A DNA stretch of 64,000 bases from Paraflavitalea soli (GTDB lineage Bacteria; Bacteroidota; Bacteroidia; Chitinophagales; Chitinophagaceae), in assembly GCF_003555545.1 (NCBI RefSeq), contig NZ_CP032157.1:2670546-2734545 (forward strand), in the 5' to 3' direction. The notes under the pieces were generated by a model. It was not told the origin of the DNA. It was given only the letters and a program-made list of their open reading frames with translations, and did no database searches. The stretch's first letter is position 1, and every line of letters starts with the position of its first letter. The position numbers and the translations under genes were made by a program. Below, piece by piece: positions 10,335-19,079 of this stretch.

Positions 10335-12887
10335 ATGATGAGCAGTTTGATTGATTTCAGGAAAGGATTAACCTTATTCGTTTTTGTTACCTGCCTGGCG
10401 TTTGGTGCACAGGGACAAACGGTGGTGAAAGGTATTATAAGGGATGCGCAAACCCGCACCCCGCTTTCTTTTGTGAGCGTATATTTCAAAGGCAGCAAGG
10501 GCGTGGTGAGCGACGAGGATGGCAGGTATTCAATTTCCACCACCAACCCGAAAAATATAACGTTGCAGTTTTCCTTTGCCGGGTATAAGGTATTGCAGAA
10601 AACGATCGTTGCCGGCACCACACAAGACCTCGATGTTGTTATGGAACCGGAGGAGATGGAAGCTGTGGTGGTGAACAAGAGAAGAAGGACCAAATACAGC
10701 AATAAGAACAACCCGGCGGTAGACCTGATCAGGAAGGTAGTGGACAACAGGGACCGCAACCGAATGAGCGCTGCTGATTTCTTACAATACCAGCAGTACG
10801 AGAAAATGGAGCTTTCTCTTACCAACAAACCGGAAAAGCTGATGAACAACCGGCTTTTGAAGAATTACAGGTTCCTGGTAGAGAACCAGGATACTTCGAA
10901 GATCGAAGGGAAAAGCCTTGTGCCTATTTATATCGAAGAAACTATCTCCAACAAGTTCTACCGTAAAGCCCCCCGCAAGGAAAAGACCTATGTACTGGCC
11001 AAAAAGAAAGTGAACCTTGGTGAGTTTGTAGACAATGACGGTATTACCCGCTACCTGAATAGCATGTACATGCCTATCGACATTTACGAGCCCAATATTA
11101 CTTTACTGTCGAATCAATTATTAAGTCCCATTTCGGACCTCGCTCCTACTTTTTACCGTTTCTACCTGCGGGATACTATCGAATTAGATGGTATCAAACT
11201 GGTGCGTTTGAATTTCGCCCCCCGCAATCCCAATGACCTTTTGTTCAGGGGAATGATGTACGTGACCCTCGACAGTAACTATGCGGTGCAGAAGATACAA
11301 ATGGAGCTGACCAGGCATGCCAACCTCAACTGGACAAGGGAGCTGCGTATTAAACAGGATTTCGAGCGTGGTACCGATGGCCGGTACCATGTAGTCATGA
11401 GCGATATACTTTCAGAGTTTGCCTTATCTAAAAAAGCTTCCGGTGGCCTGGTGGGTGAACGCTCTGTTTCTTACAAGGATTACGTGATCAACCAACCGGG
11501 CCCCGATTCGGTATATGAAGGCAAAACTGAAGTGATGGTGGATGCACCTGCTGCCACTACGGATAGTTTTTTGGTGGTAAACCGGCATGCAGCCCTCTCT
11601 GCTACGGAGGAGAAGGCCTACACGAATATGGACAGCCTTAAAAATATGAGGTCATACCGGCGGCTGATGGATTGGGCTACTTTCTTCCTGGCCGGGTACA
11701 AAGCTGCCGGGCCATTTGACATCGGACCGGTCAATGCGTTTTATAGCTTTAACCCGGTGGAAGGATTCAGGCTCCGGTTCGGTGGACGCAGTACACCGAA
11801 GTTCAGCAAGCGGCTTTATTTTGAGACCTATGCCGCTTATGGCTTTAAAGACGAGAAATTCAAGTATTTTTTATCAGGCGCTTACTCCTTCAACGCAAAA
11901 TCCATTTATTCTTTCCCCCTGAATTTTCTGCGGGTGAGCTTCCAGCATGATACGAAGATACCGGGACAGGAACTACAGTTTGTACAGGAAGATAACTTCC
12001 TGCTTTCTTTTAAGCGGGGAGATAACAACAAATGGTTATACAACGACATCTTCACGGCAGAATATGTGCGGGAGTTTGGTAAGAATATCAGTTACACATT
12101 TGGGTTTAAGAACTGGAAGCAACAGGCCGCAGGCACTATTGTTTATCAAAAGCCCAATGGCAGCGATCTGACCACGGTTCCGGATATCACTACCACCGAG
12201 CTTTCCGCAGAGCTGCGCTGGGCACCTCATGAGCAGTTTTACCAGGGCAAGGCCTATCGTATCCCTATCTATAATAAGTACCCTATTTTCCGCCTTCGTT
12301 ATATTTCCGGTATCAAGGGCCTTGTCAATGGCGATTACGATTATCAGCAGGTAACGCTTAATATATTCAAACGGTTTTACCTGTCACAATTTGGTTATGC
12401 AGATGTGGTTACAGAAGGGGGTTATACTTTTGGACAGCTCCCCTACCCGCTGCTTACCATCCACCGGGCCAACCAGACCTATGCTTACCAGCTTAACTCT
12501 TTCAATATGATGAACTTCATGGAGTTTGTAAGCGATCATTATGTGTCTGTAAGTACGGACTATTATTTCAACGGGTTTATTTTCAATAAACTGCCACTGA
12601 TCAAAAAGCTGAAACTGCGGGAAGTGGCTGGCTTCAAACTGCTGTATGGCGGTGTGCGAAAGGAAAATAATCCTGCTTACAACAAGAATACATTCTTGTT
12701 CCCTACAGATGAAGATGGTAAAACCACCACTTTTTCACTGGACAAGAAGCCCTATATAGAAGCCAATGTGGGCATTGGGAACATTTTTAAAGTACTCCGC
12801 GTAGACCTGGTGAAGCGGCTTACTTATCTCGAGAATCCGGATGCGCCGGACTGGGGCATCAGGGCAAGGGTAAAGTTTGATTTTTGA
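10335..12887 (+). CDS. DUF5686 outer-membrane protein with carboxypeptidase-regulatory-like domain
   Basis: An 850-residue exported protein with a signal peptide (about 1-28, ending FGAQGQ). Residues about 29-110 form a carboxypeptidase regulatory-like beta-sandwich (VVKGIIRDAQTRTPLSFVSVYFKGSKG, then VSDEDGRYSIST). A long DUF5686 region follows, with beta-strand-rich, aromatic-ended segments and a C-terminal RVKFDF that suggest an outer-membrane barrel. Family function is unknown. Its place inside a lipid synthesis operon, directly after GtrA and before the phosphatidyltransferase, suggests a part in handling or placing the lipid at the outer membrane; that is inference. A second ATG three bases downstream is an equally good start. 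Confidence 0.85.
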   Translation: MMSSLIDFRKGLTLFVFVTCLAFGAQGQTVVKGIIRDAQTRTPLSFVSVYFKGSKGVVSDEDGRYSISTTNPKNITLQFSFAGYKVLQKTIVAGTTQDLDVVMEPEEMEAVVVNKRRRTKYSNKNNPAVDLIRKVVDNRDRNRMSAADFLQYQQYEKMELSLTNKPEKLMNNRLLKNYRFLVENQDTSKIEGKSLVPIYIEETISNKFYRKAPRKEKTYVLAKKKVNLGEFVDNDGITRYLNSMYMPIDIYEPNITLLSNQLLSPISDLAPTFYRFYLRDTIELDGIKLVRLNFAPRNPNDLLFRGMMYVTLDSNYAVQKIQMELTRHANLNWTRELRIKQDFERGTDGRYHVVMSDILSEFALSKKASGGLVGERSVSYKDYVINQPGPDSVYEGKTEVMVDAPAATTDSFLVVNRHAALSATEEKAYTNMDSLKNMRSYRRLMDWATFFLAGYKAAGPFDIGPVNAFYSFNPVEGFRLRFGGRSTPKFSKRLYFETYAAYGFKDEKFKYFLSGAYSFNAKSIYSFPLNFLRVSFQHDTKIPGQELQFVQEDNFLLSFKRGDNNKWLYNDIFTAEYVREFGKNISYTFGFKNWKQQAAGTIVYQKPNGSDLTTVPDITTTELSAELRWAPHEQFYQGKAYRIPIYNKYPIFRLRYISGIKGLVNGDYDYQQVTLNIFKRFYLSQFGYADVVTEGGYTFGQLPYPLLTIHRANQTYAYQLNSFNMMNFMEFVSDHYVSVSTDYYFNGFIFNKLPLIKKLKLREVAGFKLLYGGVRKENNPAYNKNTFLFPTDEDGKTTTFSLDKKPYIEANVGIGNIFKVLRVDLVKRLTYLENPDAPDWGIRARVKFDF

Positions 12888-12903
12888 TCTAAATCTTCAG
12901 ACT

Positions 12904-13611
12904 ATGAGTCAGATCGTTTTGCGTGATCGTTTACAAAAAGGTATTTATGGTATTATAGACCCTGTAGTCAGGGGCCTGGTGAAGGTGGGCGTAACACCCA
13001 ATTTCGTAACCACCACCGGCCTTGTATTGAATATTGGTGTAGCGGTCGTTTTTATTGTAGGGGCCGAGGAAGGCAACCGGGGAGACCTGTCGTATGTGGG
13101 CTGGGCAGGTGCTTTGATCCTGTTTGCCGGTTTGTTTGATATGCTGGACGGCCAGGTAGCCCGGATCGGCAATATGAGTTCCCGCTTTGGTGCCTTGTAT
13201 GATTCCGTGCTGGATCGCTATAGTGAGATGTTTATGTTCCTGGGTATTTGTTATTACCTGGTGGCCCATCACTATTTCTTAAGCTCCCTGTTTGCCTTTA
13301 TAGCACTTATCGGTTCCATGATGGTGAGCTATACGCGGGCCCGCAGTGAGGGATTGGGTATTGAAAACAAGGGCGGGTTGATGCAAAGGCCGGAAAGGGT
13401 GGTATTGACGGCCGTGTCGGCTATCGCCTGCGGCATTACCGCCTCTGTTATTGGCGGCGATTATAAGCTATCGGTACCAGGAATCCCATTCCATGTATTT
13501 GAAACGATGTCGGTCTTTACGATCCCTATTACGGTAATGGCTGTATTGACCAATATTACCGCTATTAAAAGGTTAATGGATGCTAAAAAAGCACTTGATA
13601 ATAAAGTATGA
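12904..13611 (+). CDS. CDP-alcohol phosphatidyltransferase, probable phosphatidylinositol-phosphate synthase
   Basis: A 235-residue membrane enzyme with the complete CDP-alcohol phosphotransferase motif: D79-x2-D82-G83-x2-A86-R87-x8-G96-x3-D100-x3-D104 in FDMLDGQVARIGNMSSRFGA and the residues after it. It joins CDP-diacylglycerol to an alcohol. Because the operon makes inositol phosphate and carries a PgpA-like phosphatase, the acceptor is probably inositol 1-phosphate, giving phosphatidylinositol phosphate. An upstream in-frame ATG at 12877 would overlap the previous gene; the ATG at 12904 gives the usual N-terminus. It overlaps the next gene by 4 bases. Confidence 0.88.
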   Translation: MSQIVLRDRLQKGIYGIIDPVVRGLVKVGVTPNFVTTTGLVLNIGVAVVFIVGAEEGNRGDLSYVGWAGALILFAGLFDMLDGQVARIGNMSSRFGALYDSVLDRYSEMFMFLGICYYLVAHHYFLSSLFAFIALIGSMMVSYTRARSEGLGIENKGGLMQRPERVVLTAVSAIACGITASVIGGDYKLSVPGIPFHVFETMSVFTIPITVMAVLTNITAIKRLMDAKKALDNKV

Positions 13612-14153
13612 AGCGTAATCTTTTTTTGATGGCCTTGTGCTGCCTGACTTTTTTGCTTGGTGCAGCACAACAGGGCTTTCCCGTTCCGGAAAGAGATGTG
13701 CTGCAGCTGTTTTACCTGCAACGGACGCCCAACCACAACACTGTTGTGTATGAATTAAATTTCAAGGATGGCAAATTGGATGTACGCAATCCTGTTCATC
13801 CTTTCTGGATCCGGTATACAGAGCAAAAGCAACGGGCAGAGTTGAGCTGGATCCAGCGAACTTTTGCTTATGGCGTAAAAGCAAAGATGCAGGCGGATAG
13901 CAGCTACATCATTAAGCTGGTCTCTTATTCGCATTTTTCAATGACCCTGAAGAAAGGGGCAGACGGCAAATACAAGATATATGCGCCCATCAACCAGCAA
14001 TTGATGGTACTGGACCGTATTTTTGTTAAGATCACCGGCGGCTCTATGTGGTCGCCCGATATAGAGTATTTCGAATTGAGTGGCTGGGACCCGGCTACCG
14101 GCAAAGCTGTTTCAGAACGAAAGAAGGTCTTAAAGGATGTGGCCAAAAGTTGA
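13608..14153 (+). CDS. DUF4833 exported protein
   Basis: A 181-residue protein with a signal peptide (MKRNLFLMALCCLTFLLGAAQQG). A conserved body has LFYLQRTPNHNTVVYELNF, NPVHPFWIRYTEQ and a C-terminal VDRIFVKITGG-like stretch (actual VLDRIFVKITGGSMWSPDIEYFEL). This matches my recollection of DUF4833, a Bacteroidota family commonly placed beside inositol lipid genes. No enzyme motif is visible, and it would act in the periplasm or at a membrane surface. Location between the phosphatidyltransferase and the hydroxylase suggests a support role in lipid assembly. Confidence 0.75.
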   Translation: MKRNLFLMALCCLTFLLGAAQQGFPVPERDVLQLFYLQRTPNHNTVVYELNFKDGKLDVRNPVHPFWIRYTEQKQRAELSWIQRTFAYGVKAKMQADSSYIIKLVSYSHFSMTLKKGADGKYKIYAPINQQLMVLDRIFVKITGGSMWSPDIEYFELSGWDPATGKAVSERKKVLKDVAKS

Positions 14154-14177
14154 TTTCCTGTTTTAAATTTTGTGGTG

Positions 14178-14807
14178 ATGAAAAAGCTGTATGTTTCAAA
14201 TGGTACCGAATCGGTGAGGATGTTCAAAAGCAACTGGATGGAAGCTTTGTCAAAAGTTCACTTTTCAGTTCCCCTGTTTATTTATATCCCCGTGATCGGG
14301 TTCATGACCTGGCGTGCTTTTGATGGGGGTATATCGCTGGTTTATTATTTCCTGTTCCTGGCAGCGGGTATCATTGTATGGACCGCCACAGAATATCTAT
14401 TGCACCGCTTTGTTTTCCATTTTGAACCCTCTTCCGATTGGGGCAAGCGCATCCATTTTATTTTCCATGGTGTGCACCATGATTATCCCAAAGATGCCAA
14501 AAGGCTGGTGATGCCGCCCTCTGCCAGCATTCCGCTGGCCATTGGTTTTTACTTCCTGTTTTACATGCTGTTTGATAACAAGCTCTACCTGTATCCATTC
14601 TACAGTGGTTTTATTGCTGGCTACCTGGCATATGATATGATGCATTATGCCATGCACCATTATAATTTTAAAAGCTCCCTAATGAAGCAGGTGAAACAAC
14701 ACCATATGCTGCACCATTATGATGATCCCACCAAGGGATATGGAGTCAGCTCCTCCTTGTGGGACGTTATTTTAAGATCTGGTTTTCCCAGGAAGAAGAA
14801 AAGCTAA
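14178..14807 (+). CDS. Fatty acid hydroxylase superfamily, probable ceramide/sphingolipid hydroxylase
   Basis: A 209-residue integral membrane di-iron enzyme. The histidine clusters are complete and in the order of Scs7/FA2H-type 2-hydroxylases: TEYLLHRFVFHF, HFIFHGVHHDYPKD, MMHYAMHHYNF and VKQHHMLHHYDDPTKGYGVS. The ending SSSLWDVILRS also matches that group. It most likely hydroxylates the fatty acyl chain of ceramide, or the long-chain base. Two GTG codons precede the ATG; the ATG at 14178 is chosen. It lies one base before the AUR1-like gene, which fits tailoring of the ceramide before head-group transfer. Confidence 0.85.
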   Translation: MKKLYVSNGTESVRMFKSNWMEALSKVHFSVPLFIYIPVIGFMTWRAFDGGISLVYYFLFLAAGIIVWTATEYLLHRFVFHFEPSSDWGKRIHFIFHGVHHDYPKDAKRLVMPPSASIPLAIGFYFLFYMLFDNKLYLYPFYSGFIAGYLAYDMMHYAMHHYNFKSSLMKQVKQHHMLHHYDDPTKGYGVSSSLWDVILRSGFPRKKKS

Positions 14808-14808
14808 T

Positions 14809-15744
14809 ATGTTCAACACTATCCCGGCCCCATTTTTTGCTCCCAGGACCCTATTGGTAACAACGCTCATCTCTGTTACTTACCTGCTCCTGTCTATACT
14901 ACTGGTAGGTTTTAAGCAGGACCAACTTGTATTGATAGTTATCTTTAATGGGCTGTACTATAGCTCGGGCATTACCCGGAAATTCATCACCGGCTTTTCA
15001 ATATTCATTGTTTACTGGATCATCTTTGACTATATGAAGGCCTTCCCCAATTACCTGTTCAGGGATGTGCATATTGAAGGGTTGTACCATGCCGAAAAAG
15101 CATGGTTTGGTATTACCACCGACACAGGGGTCCTTACCCCCAATGAATACTTTCAGCAGCACCATCATTGGACATTGGACCTGCTGAGTGGTGTATTTTA
15201 CCTGTGCTGGGTGCCTATTCCGTTGTTGTTTGCTTCCTGGTTGTTCTTTAAGAACCGGCCTTTGTTCCTGCAGTTTGCCCTTGCTTTTTTTGTGGTGAAC
15301 CTGCTGGGGTTTGTGGTCTATTATATTTATCCGGCAGCACCGCCCTGGTATGTACAGGAACATGGGTTTAATTTTGTGGCTTCGACACCCGGTAATACAG
15401 CCGGCCTGAAACGATTTGATGACCTGGCAGGCGTAACCATTTTTCAATCCTTGTATGCCAAGGGCTCCAATGTTTTTGCGGCCATGCCTTCTTTGCATTC
15501 GGCTTACCCCGTCATTGTGTTGTTTTATGGAGCCAAAGGCCGGCTCGGGTATATTAATATTATTTTTGCCGCGATCATGACAGGCATCTGGTGCTCGGCT
15601 GTATATACGAGCCATCATTATGTGTTGGATGTGCTGGCAGGTATGTGCACAGCCGCAGCCGGTATTATCCTGGTAGAGCGGAGCATTGCCGGCCGGGGAT
15701 GGTTTTCGAGGTTCTTCGATGCTTATTTGCGTAAAATTATTTAA
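14809..15744 (+). CDS. PAP2 superfamily, AUR1-like inositol phosphorylceramide synthase candidate
   Basis: A 311-residue protein with about six to eight membrane helices. It carries the motif order of the fungal AUR1 branch of the PAP2 family: YPAAPPWY (residues 174-181), FAAMPSLHSAYPVI (His230) and YTSHHYVLDVLAG (His270 and Asp274, four apart). AUR1 moves phosphoinositol from phosphatidylinositol to ceramide and releases diacylglycerol. Every precursor for that reaction can be made by genes upstream in the same operon, so inositol phosphorylceramide synthesis is the best call. A plain lipid phosphatase is the alternative. The active site would face the periplasm. Confidence 0.82.
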   Translation: MFNTIPAPFFAPRTLLVTTLISVTYLLLSILLVGFKQDQLVLIVIFNGLYYSSGITRKFITGFSIFIVYWIIFDYMKAFPNYLFRDVHIEGLYHAEKAWFGITTDTGVLTPNEYFQQHHHWTLDLLSGVFYLCWVPIPLLFASWLFFKNRPLFLQFALAFFVVNLLGFVVYYIYPAAPPWYVQEHGFNFVASTPGNTAGLKRFDDLAGVTIFQSLYAKGSNVFAAMPSLHSAYPVIVLFYGAKGRLGYINIIFAAIMTGIWCSAVYTSHHYVLDVLAGMCTAAAGIILVERSIAGRGWFSRFFDAYLRKII

Positions 15745-15755
15745 CCCACTTGTAT

Positions 15756-16376
15756 ATGACCGGTCCTTCTTCCTTACCCGACAAACAGGCAATTCTTACA
15801 AGGCTGAGCAGCGGTGATTTTGATGCTTTCCTGTATGATTGTGATGGTACGTTGGCTGATAATATGGGCGCACACAAGGCTTCTTACCGGGCTGTGGCAG
15901 CCATGTACGGGTTTGAGCTGGATGATGCCATTATTGATGAACTGGCCGGCTGGCCTATTATCCAGGTGGCTGAAGAGATCAAAAAGCGGTACCACGCCGA
16001 TTTTGATCCCGTGGTTTTTACCCAGCAGAAGAATACCATGTATGAAGTATCTTTTATCCAGGAAACCCAACCGATCGAATTTGTAGTGGAGCATTTAAAG
16101 GCCCATGCAGGCAAGGTGAGGATCGCGGTGGTATCGGGCGGCAGCCGTGCTTCGGTGTCACGCACCCTCCGGATGCTGGGCATCAGTAACCTGGTGGAGG
16201 TATTGATATGTGCGGGAGAAACGGCGCGCGGCAAACCTTTTCCCGATCCTTTTTTGGCCGCTGCCGCCAAACTGGATGTAGCACCTGCCCGTTGCCTGGT
16301 ATTCGAAGATGGGCTTCCCGGTGTGCGGGCAGCAGAAGCTGCGGGTATGCGGTGGATACGCATCGACCACGTGTAA
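15756..16376 (+). CDS. HAD superfamily phosphatase (beta-phosphoglucomutase-like)
   Basis: A 206-residue soluble HAD hydrolase. Motif I is FLYDCDGTLADN, with the nucleophile Asp followed by the acid/base Asp. Motif II is VVSGGSR, motif III the lysine in GKPFPDPFLAAA, and motif IV CLVFEDGLPGVRAAEAAGM. It has a helical cap, as in beta-phosphoglucomutase and sugar-phosphate phosphatases. In this operon a role on inositol phosphate or a related phosphoester is plausible but unproven. The TTG that would extend the frame by two codons is less likely than the ATG at 15756. It is the last gene of the operon and ends 6 bases from a convergent gene. Confidence 0.85.
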   Translation: MTGPSSLPDKQAILTRLSSGDFDAFLYDCDGTLADNMGAHKASYRAVAAMYGFELDDAIIDELAGWPIIQVAEEIKKRYHADFDPVVFTQQKNTMYEVSFIQETQPIEFVVEHLKAHAGKVRIAVVSGGSRASVSRTLRMLGISNLVEVLICAGETARGKPFPDPFLAAAAKLDVAPARCLVFEDGLPGVRAAEAAGMRWIRIDHV

Positions 16377-16382
16377 TCCCTC

Positions 16383-17060
16383 CTACCCTTTCAGCCATTT
16401 GTTCTTATGGGCCAGGGATATCACCTGTGCGCGGGAGTTGACATGCAGCTTATCATAAATATTGGCGATGTGTTTCCGGATGGTGAGCACGCTTACCTGC
16501 AATTCCACCGCGATACGCTTGGCATCCCATCCGCTTACCATATGTTGTAAAATCTGTTGTTCTCTTTCGGTAATGTTGACCGGTATCTCCTGCGTAGTAG
16601 TTATTTCCTGCGCCGGACTGGTAGCGCGGCTTAATAACTGCAGGGCCTTGCGGGCAATCGCCGGGCTCATGGGGGCGCCGCCGGTCTGCAGCACTTCCAC
16701 TACGGCAGCTTCCAATACAGCGGCCGGTTCATGTTTCAATATATACCCCGATGCACCCGCCCTGATGGCTTCAAATATTTTAGCATCGTCATCAAACACT
16801 GTGAGCACAATAAACTGGATATGCGGATACAGTGACTTGGCAATACGGATGGTTTCAATACCGTCCAGCTCAGGCATTTCAAGGTCCATAAAGATCACTT
16901 CCGGCAAACCCGTATGGGACAATCCTTTTAGCTGCTCCAGGCACTCGTTGCCATTACGCGCTACAAACACGAGCTCCATCCGTCCGGACACCTTTAGCTT
17001 CTGCATAAAAGTATTCCGGTTTACTGCATTGTCTTCTGCCAGTGCTATCCTGAATTCCAT
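16383..17060 (-). CDS. LuxR/NarL-type response regulator
   Basis: A 225-residue two-domain regulator. The receiver domain (1-120) has the acidic pocket LAEDN, the phosphoacceptor Asp59 in VIFMDLEMPELDG and the conserved Lys in GYILKHEP. The C-terminal LuxR-type helix-turn-helix is ITEREQQILQHMVSGWDAKRIAVELQVSVLTIRKHIANIYDKL. It is encoded 4 bases downstream of a histidine kinase of the matching NarX/HisKA_3 type, so the two form a cognate pair. Target genes are unknown. Confidence 0.93.
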   Translation of the reverse strand: MEFRIALAEDNAVNRNTFMQKLKVSGRMELVFVARNGNECLEQLKGLSHTGLPEVIFMDLEMPELDGIETIRIAKSLYPHIQFIVLTVFDDDAKIFEAIRAGASGYILKHEPAAVLEAAVVEVLQTGGAPMSPAIARKALQLLSRATSPAQEITTTQEIPVNITEREQQILQHMVSGWDAKRIAVELQVSVLTIRKHIANIYDKLHVNSRAQVISLAHKNKWLKG

Positions 17061-17064
17061 GGTA

Positions 17065-19062
17065 TCAATTTTTAATGTGCACAGGTTCGATGGTCACTTT
17101 AGTCCCTGAAGGCATCACGGCTTCCCAGGTGATATGCCATCCTGCTACCGAGGCCCGGGCCTGCATATTCTTCAGTCCATTGCCTCCACCCTGTAATTTA
17201 TTCATTTCCTGGTTTATACCCCGGCCATTATCGGTAACACTTATTTTCCAATGGCTATTGCTTTCCACCTCTACCCTGATCTGGCTGGCGGCACTGTGTT
17301 TGACTACATTCGTAATCGCTTCCTGTATCACCTGGAATAGATGGAAGGCCTGGGTGGGCGGTATCGAAATATCCTGCTCAATATGTTCTATTACATCCAT
17401 CTCTATGCCCTGGTGACTTTTCCGGATACGATGGAGAAACACTTTGATCCGGTCGCTGATGGCCGTGAGGGTAAGGCTGTCTTTGTTCAAAGCCCAGATG
17501 GTATCACTTAATTGCGCCACCATGGTCTGGGAATTGTTTTTCAGTTCGGCCATGGCCGTACGGTTTTCTTCACTTACTCCATTGGCCTGTATGAAATCGA
17601 GGTTGGAGGCAATGGAAGCAGCATAGGCCCCCAGGTTATCATGCAGGTCGGCCGCAATGCGTTTGCGCTCATTCTCTTCTGCATCGGCGATGGCTTTGAT
17701 GGCCAGGTGTTTTTCCTGTTCGATCAGTTTTTCCATTTTGAGCCGTTGTTTTTTGCGGTAATCCCGGAACACCATAAAGGAAATGACAATTACCAGGGCG
17801 CCTGCACTGAGCCCCAATAATAAGATATTGTTCTTTTGGGCAATGGTAAGTTGTTGTTGTATGATCGTGTTCTCCTTTTTCTGTACCTCGTATTTGGTTT
17901 GTATTTCTGCAATGGCCAGTTCTGCTTCCGCATCCGACAAAGAGTCTTTGGCAAGTATGATCTGCTCCAGTGTTTGCTCATAGTTTTTTGTATCGCCTTT
18001 GATCTTATAGCATTGGGCCAGCAGGTCATAATAGCCAATACGCAGGTTGAGGGTATTGGTAAAGTTTTTTGCCGTACCGGTCACCGCAGTGTGTACATCT
18101 CCCCGCTGAAGTTTGTCATTGCAGTAGGCGATCGCCTTGTCTATTTGTTTGGTGGTGATGTAAAAATTGATCAGTGAAATATGATCATCTGTCCATACGG
18201 CTCCATCGCCCAACTTTTCTCTCACATGGATCATTTCCTGCAGCGCCGATTCTGCTTTGTTATGTTCGCCGGCCTTCAGGTAGATATTGGATTGCCTTTG
18301 CAGGGCCATTGCCAGGGTGTTGAGGTTTTGTCCATTCCTTAATAGCCTGATCCCTTTTTCGCCATAATAGATCGCTGAATCCAGGTGATCACTTAATAAA
18401 TGCGCCTGGGCCAGGTTTACATACACAGCCGCACGCGCCATATTGTACCGGGGCAATTCATCCAGGTAAGCCAACGCCCGCCGCAGCCATTGCAGCGCTT
18501 CCGTAGGCGCTTCCCGGGCGATCGCGATGGAGCCGATCGTATTCATATTGGTACTGATGACCATCGTATCCCCCAGCTTTTCAGCTTCCCGCACAATGTT
18601 GTATAAATTGGCCAATGCTTCCGTGTATTTGCCCCGGCTTCCATAATACAGCGCCTGCTGCCTGGCTGCTTTGAAGTAGATGGGCCTTTCCGCAGGTAGG
18701 GTAACCTTGTTTGCTTTTAAGACGGGCTCAATAACAACTACCGCACTATCCACCCACCCCCACCTGAAATAATCGTTGGCAACGGCTATCTCTGCCAATG
18801 CCATGGCTTTTTTATCACCTGTTTTGATAGCCATTTCTCTTGCCTTGTAGGCATAATGATCGAGTGTATCGCGGTTCACGCTTTGGTATTCTTCGCAAAG
18901 ACCCAGTATGGCAGTCAGCTTGTCCCTGTCATTACCGGCGCGATAGACAGCCTGTAATAAACTGTCTATCGTGCCGGTTTGAGCAACCGTGATGGTTACA
19001 AACATCAACTGTATGATCAGGACTATCGTAAAGCGGATCATCCAAGCAGTATTATTCCTCAA
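17065..19062 (-). CDS. TPR-containing sensor histidine kinase (HisKA_3 type)
   Basis: A 665-residue kinase with a signal peptide and a periplasmic array of tetratricopeptide-like helices (about 40-370). It has a coiled stretch, one membrane helix (about 405-427, NNILLLGLSAGALVIVISFMVF region) and the HisKA_3 dimerisation domain with phosphoacceptor His474 in ERKRIAADLHDNLGAYA. The ATPase domain has an N-box (EAITNVVKHSAAS), DNGRG and GGGNGLKNMQAR. It phosphorylates the adjacent LuxR-type regulator. The gene follows the large leucine-rich-like lipoprotein by 17 bases, suggesting that the lipoprotein and the TPR region may sense together. Confidence 0.92.
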   Translation of the reverse strand: MRNNTAWMIRFTIVLIIQLMFVTITVAQTGTIDSLLQAVYRAGNDRDKLTAILGLCEEYQSVNRDTLDHYAYKAREMAIKTGDKKAMALAEIAVANDYFRWGWVDSAVVVIEPVLKANKVTLPAERPIYFKAARQQALYYGSRGKYTEALANLYNIVREAEKLGDTMVISTNMNTIGSIAIAREAPTEALQWLRRALAYLDELPRYNMARAAVYVNLAQAHLLSDHLDSAIYYGEKGIRLLRNGQNLNTLAMALQRQSNIYLKAGEHNKAESALQEMIHVREKLGDGAVWTDDHISLINFYITTKQIDKAIAYCNDKLQRGDVHTAVTGTAKNFTNTLNLRIGYYDLLAQCYKIKGDTKNYEQTLEQIILAKDSLSDAEAELAIAEIQTKYEVQKKENTIIQQQLTIAQKNNILLLGLSAGALVIVISFMVFRDYRKKQRLKMEKLIEQEKHLAIKAIADAEENERKRIAADLHDNLGAYAASIASNLDFIQANGVSEENRTAMAELKNNSQTMVAQLSDTIWALNKDSLTLTAISDRIKVFLHRIRKSHQGIEMDVIEHIEQDISIPPTQAFHLFQVIQEAITNVVKHSAASQIRVEVESNSHWKISVTDNGRGINQEMNKLQGGGNGLKNMQARASVAGWHITWEAVMPSGTKVTIEPVHIKN

Positions 19063-19079
19063 ACTTACCGGTTTCCGGG

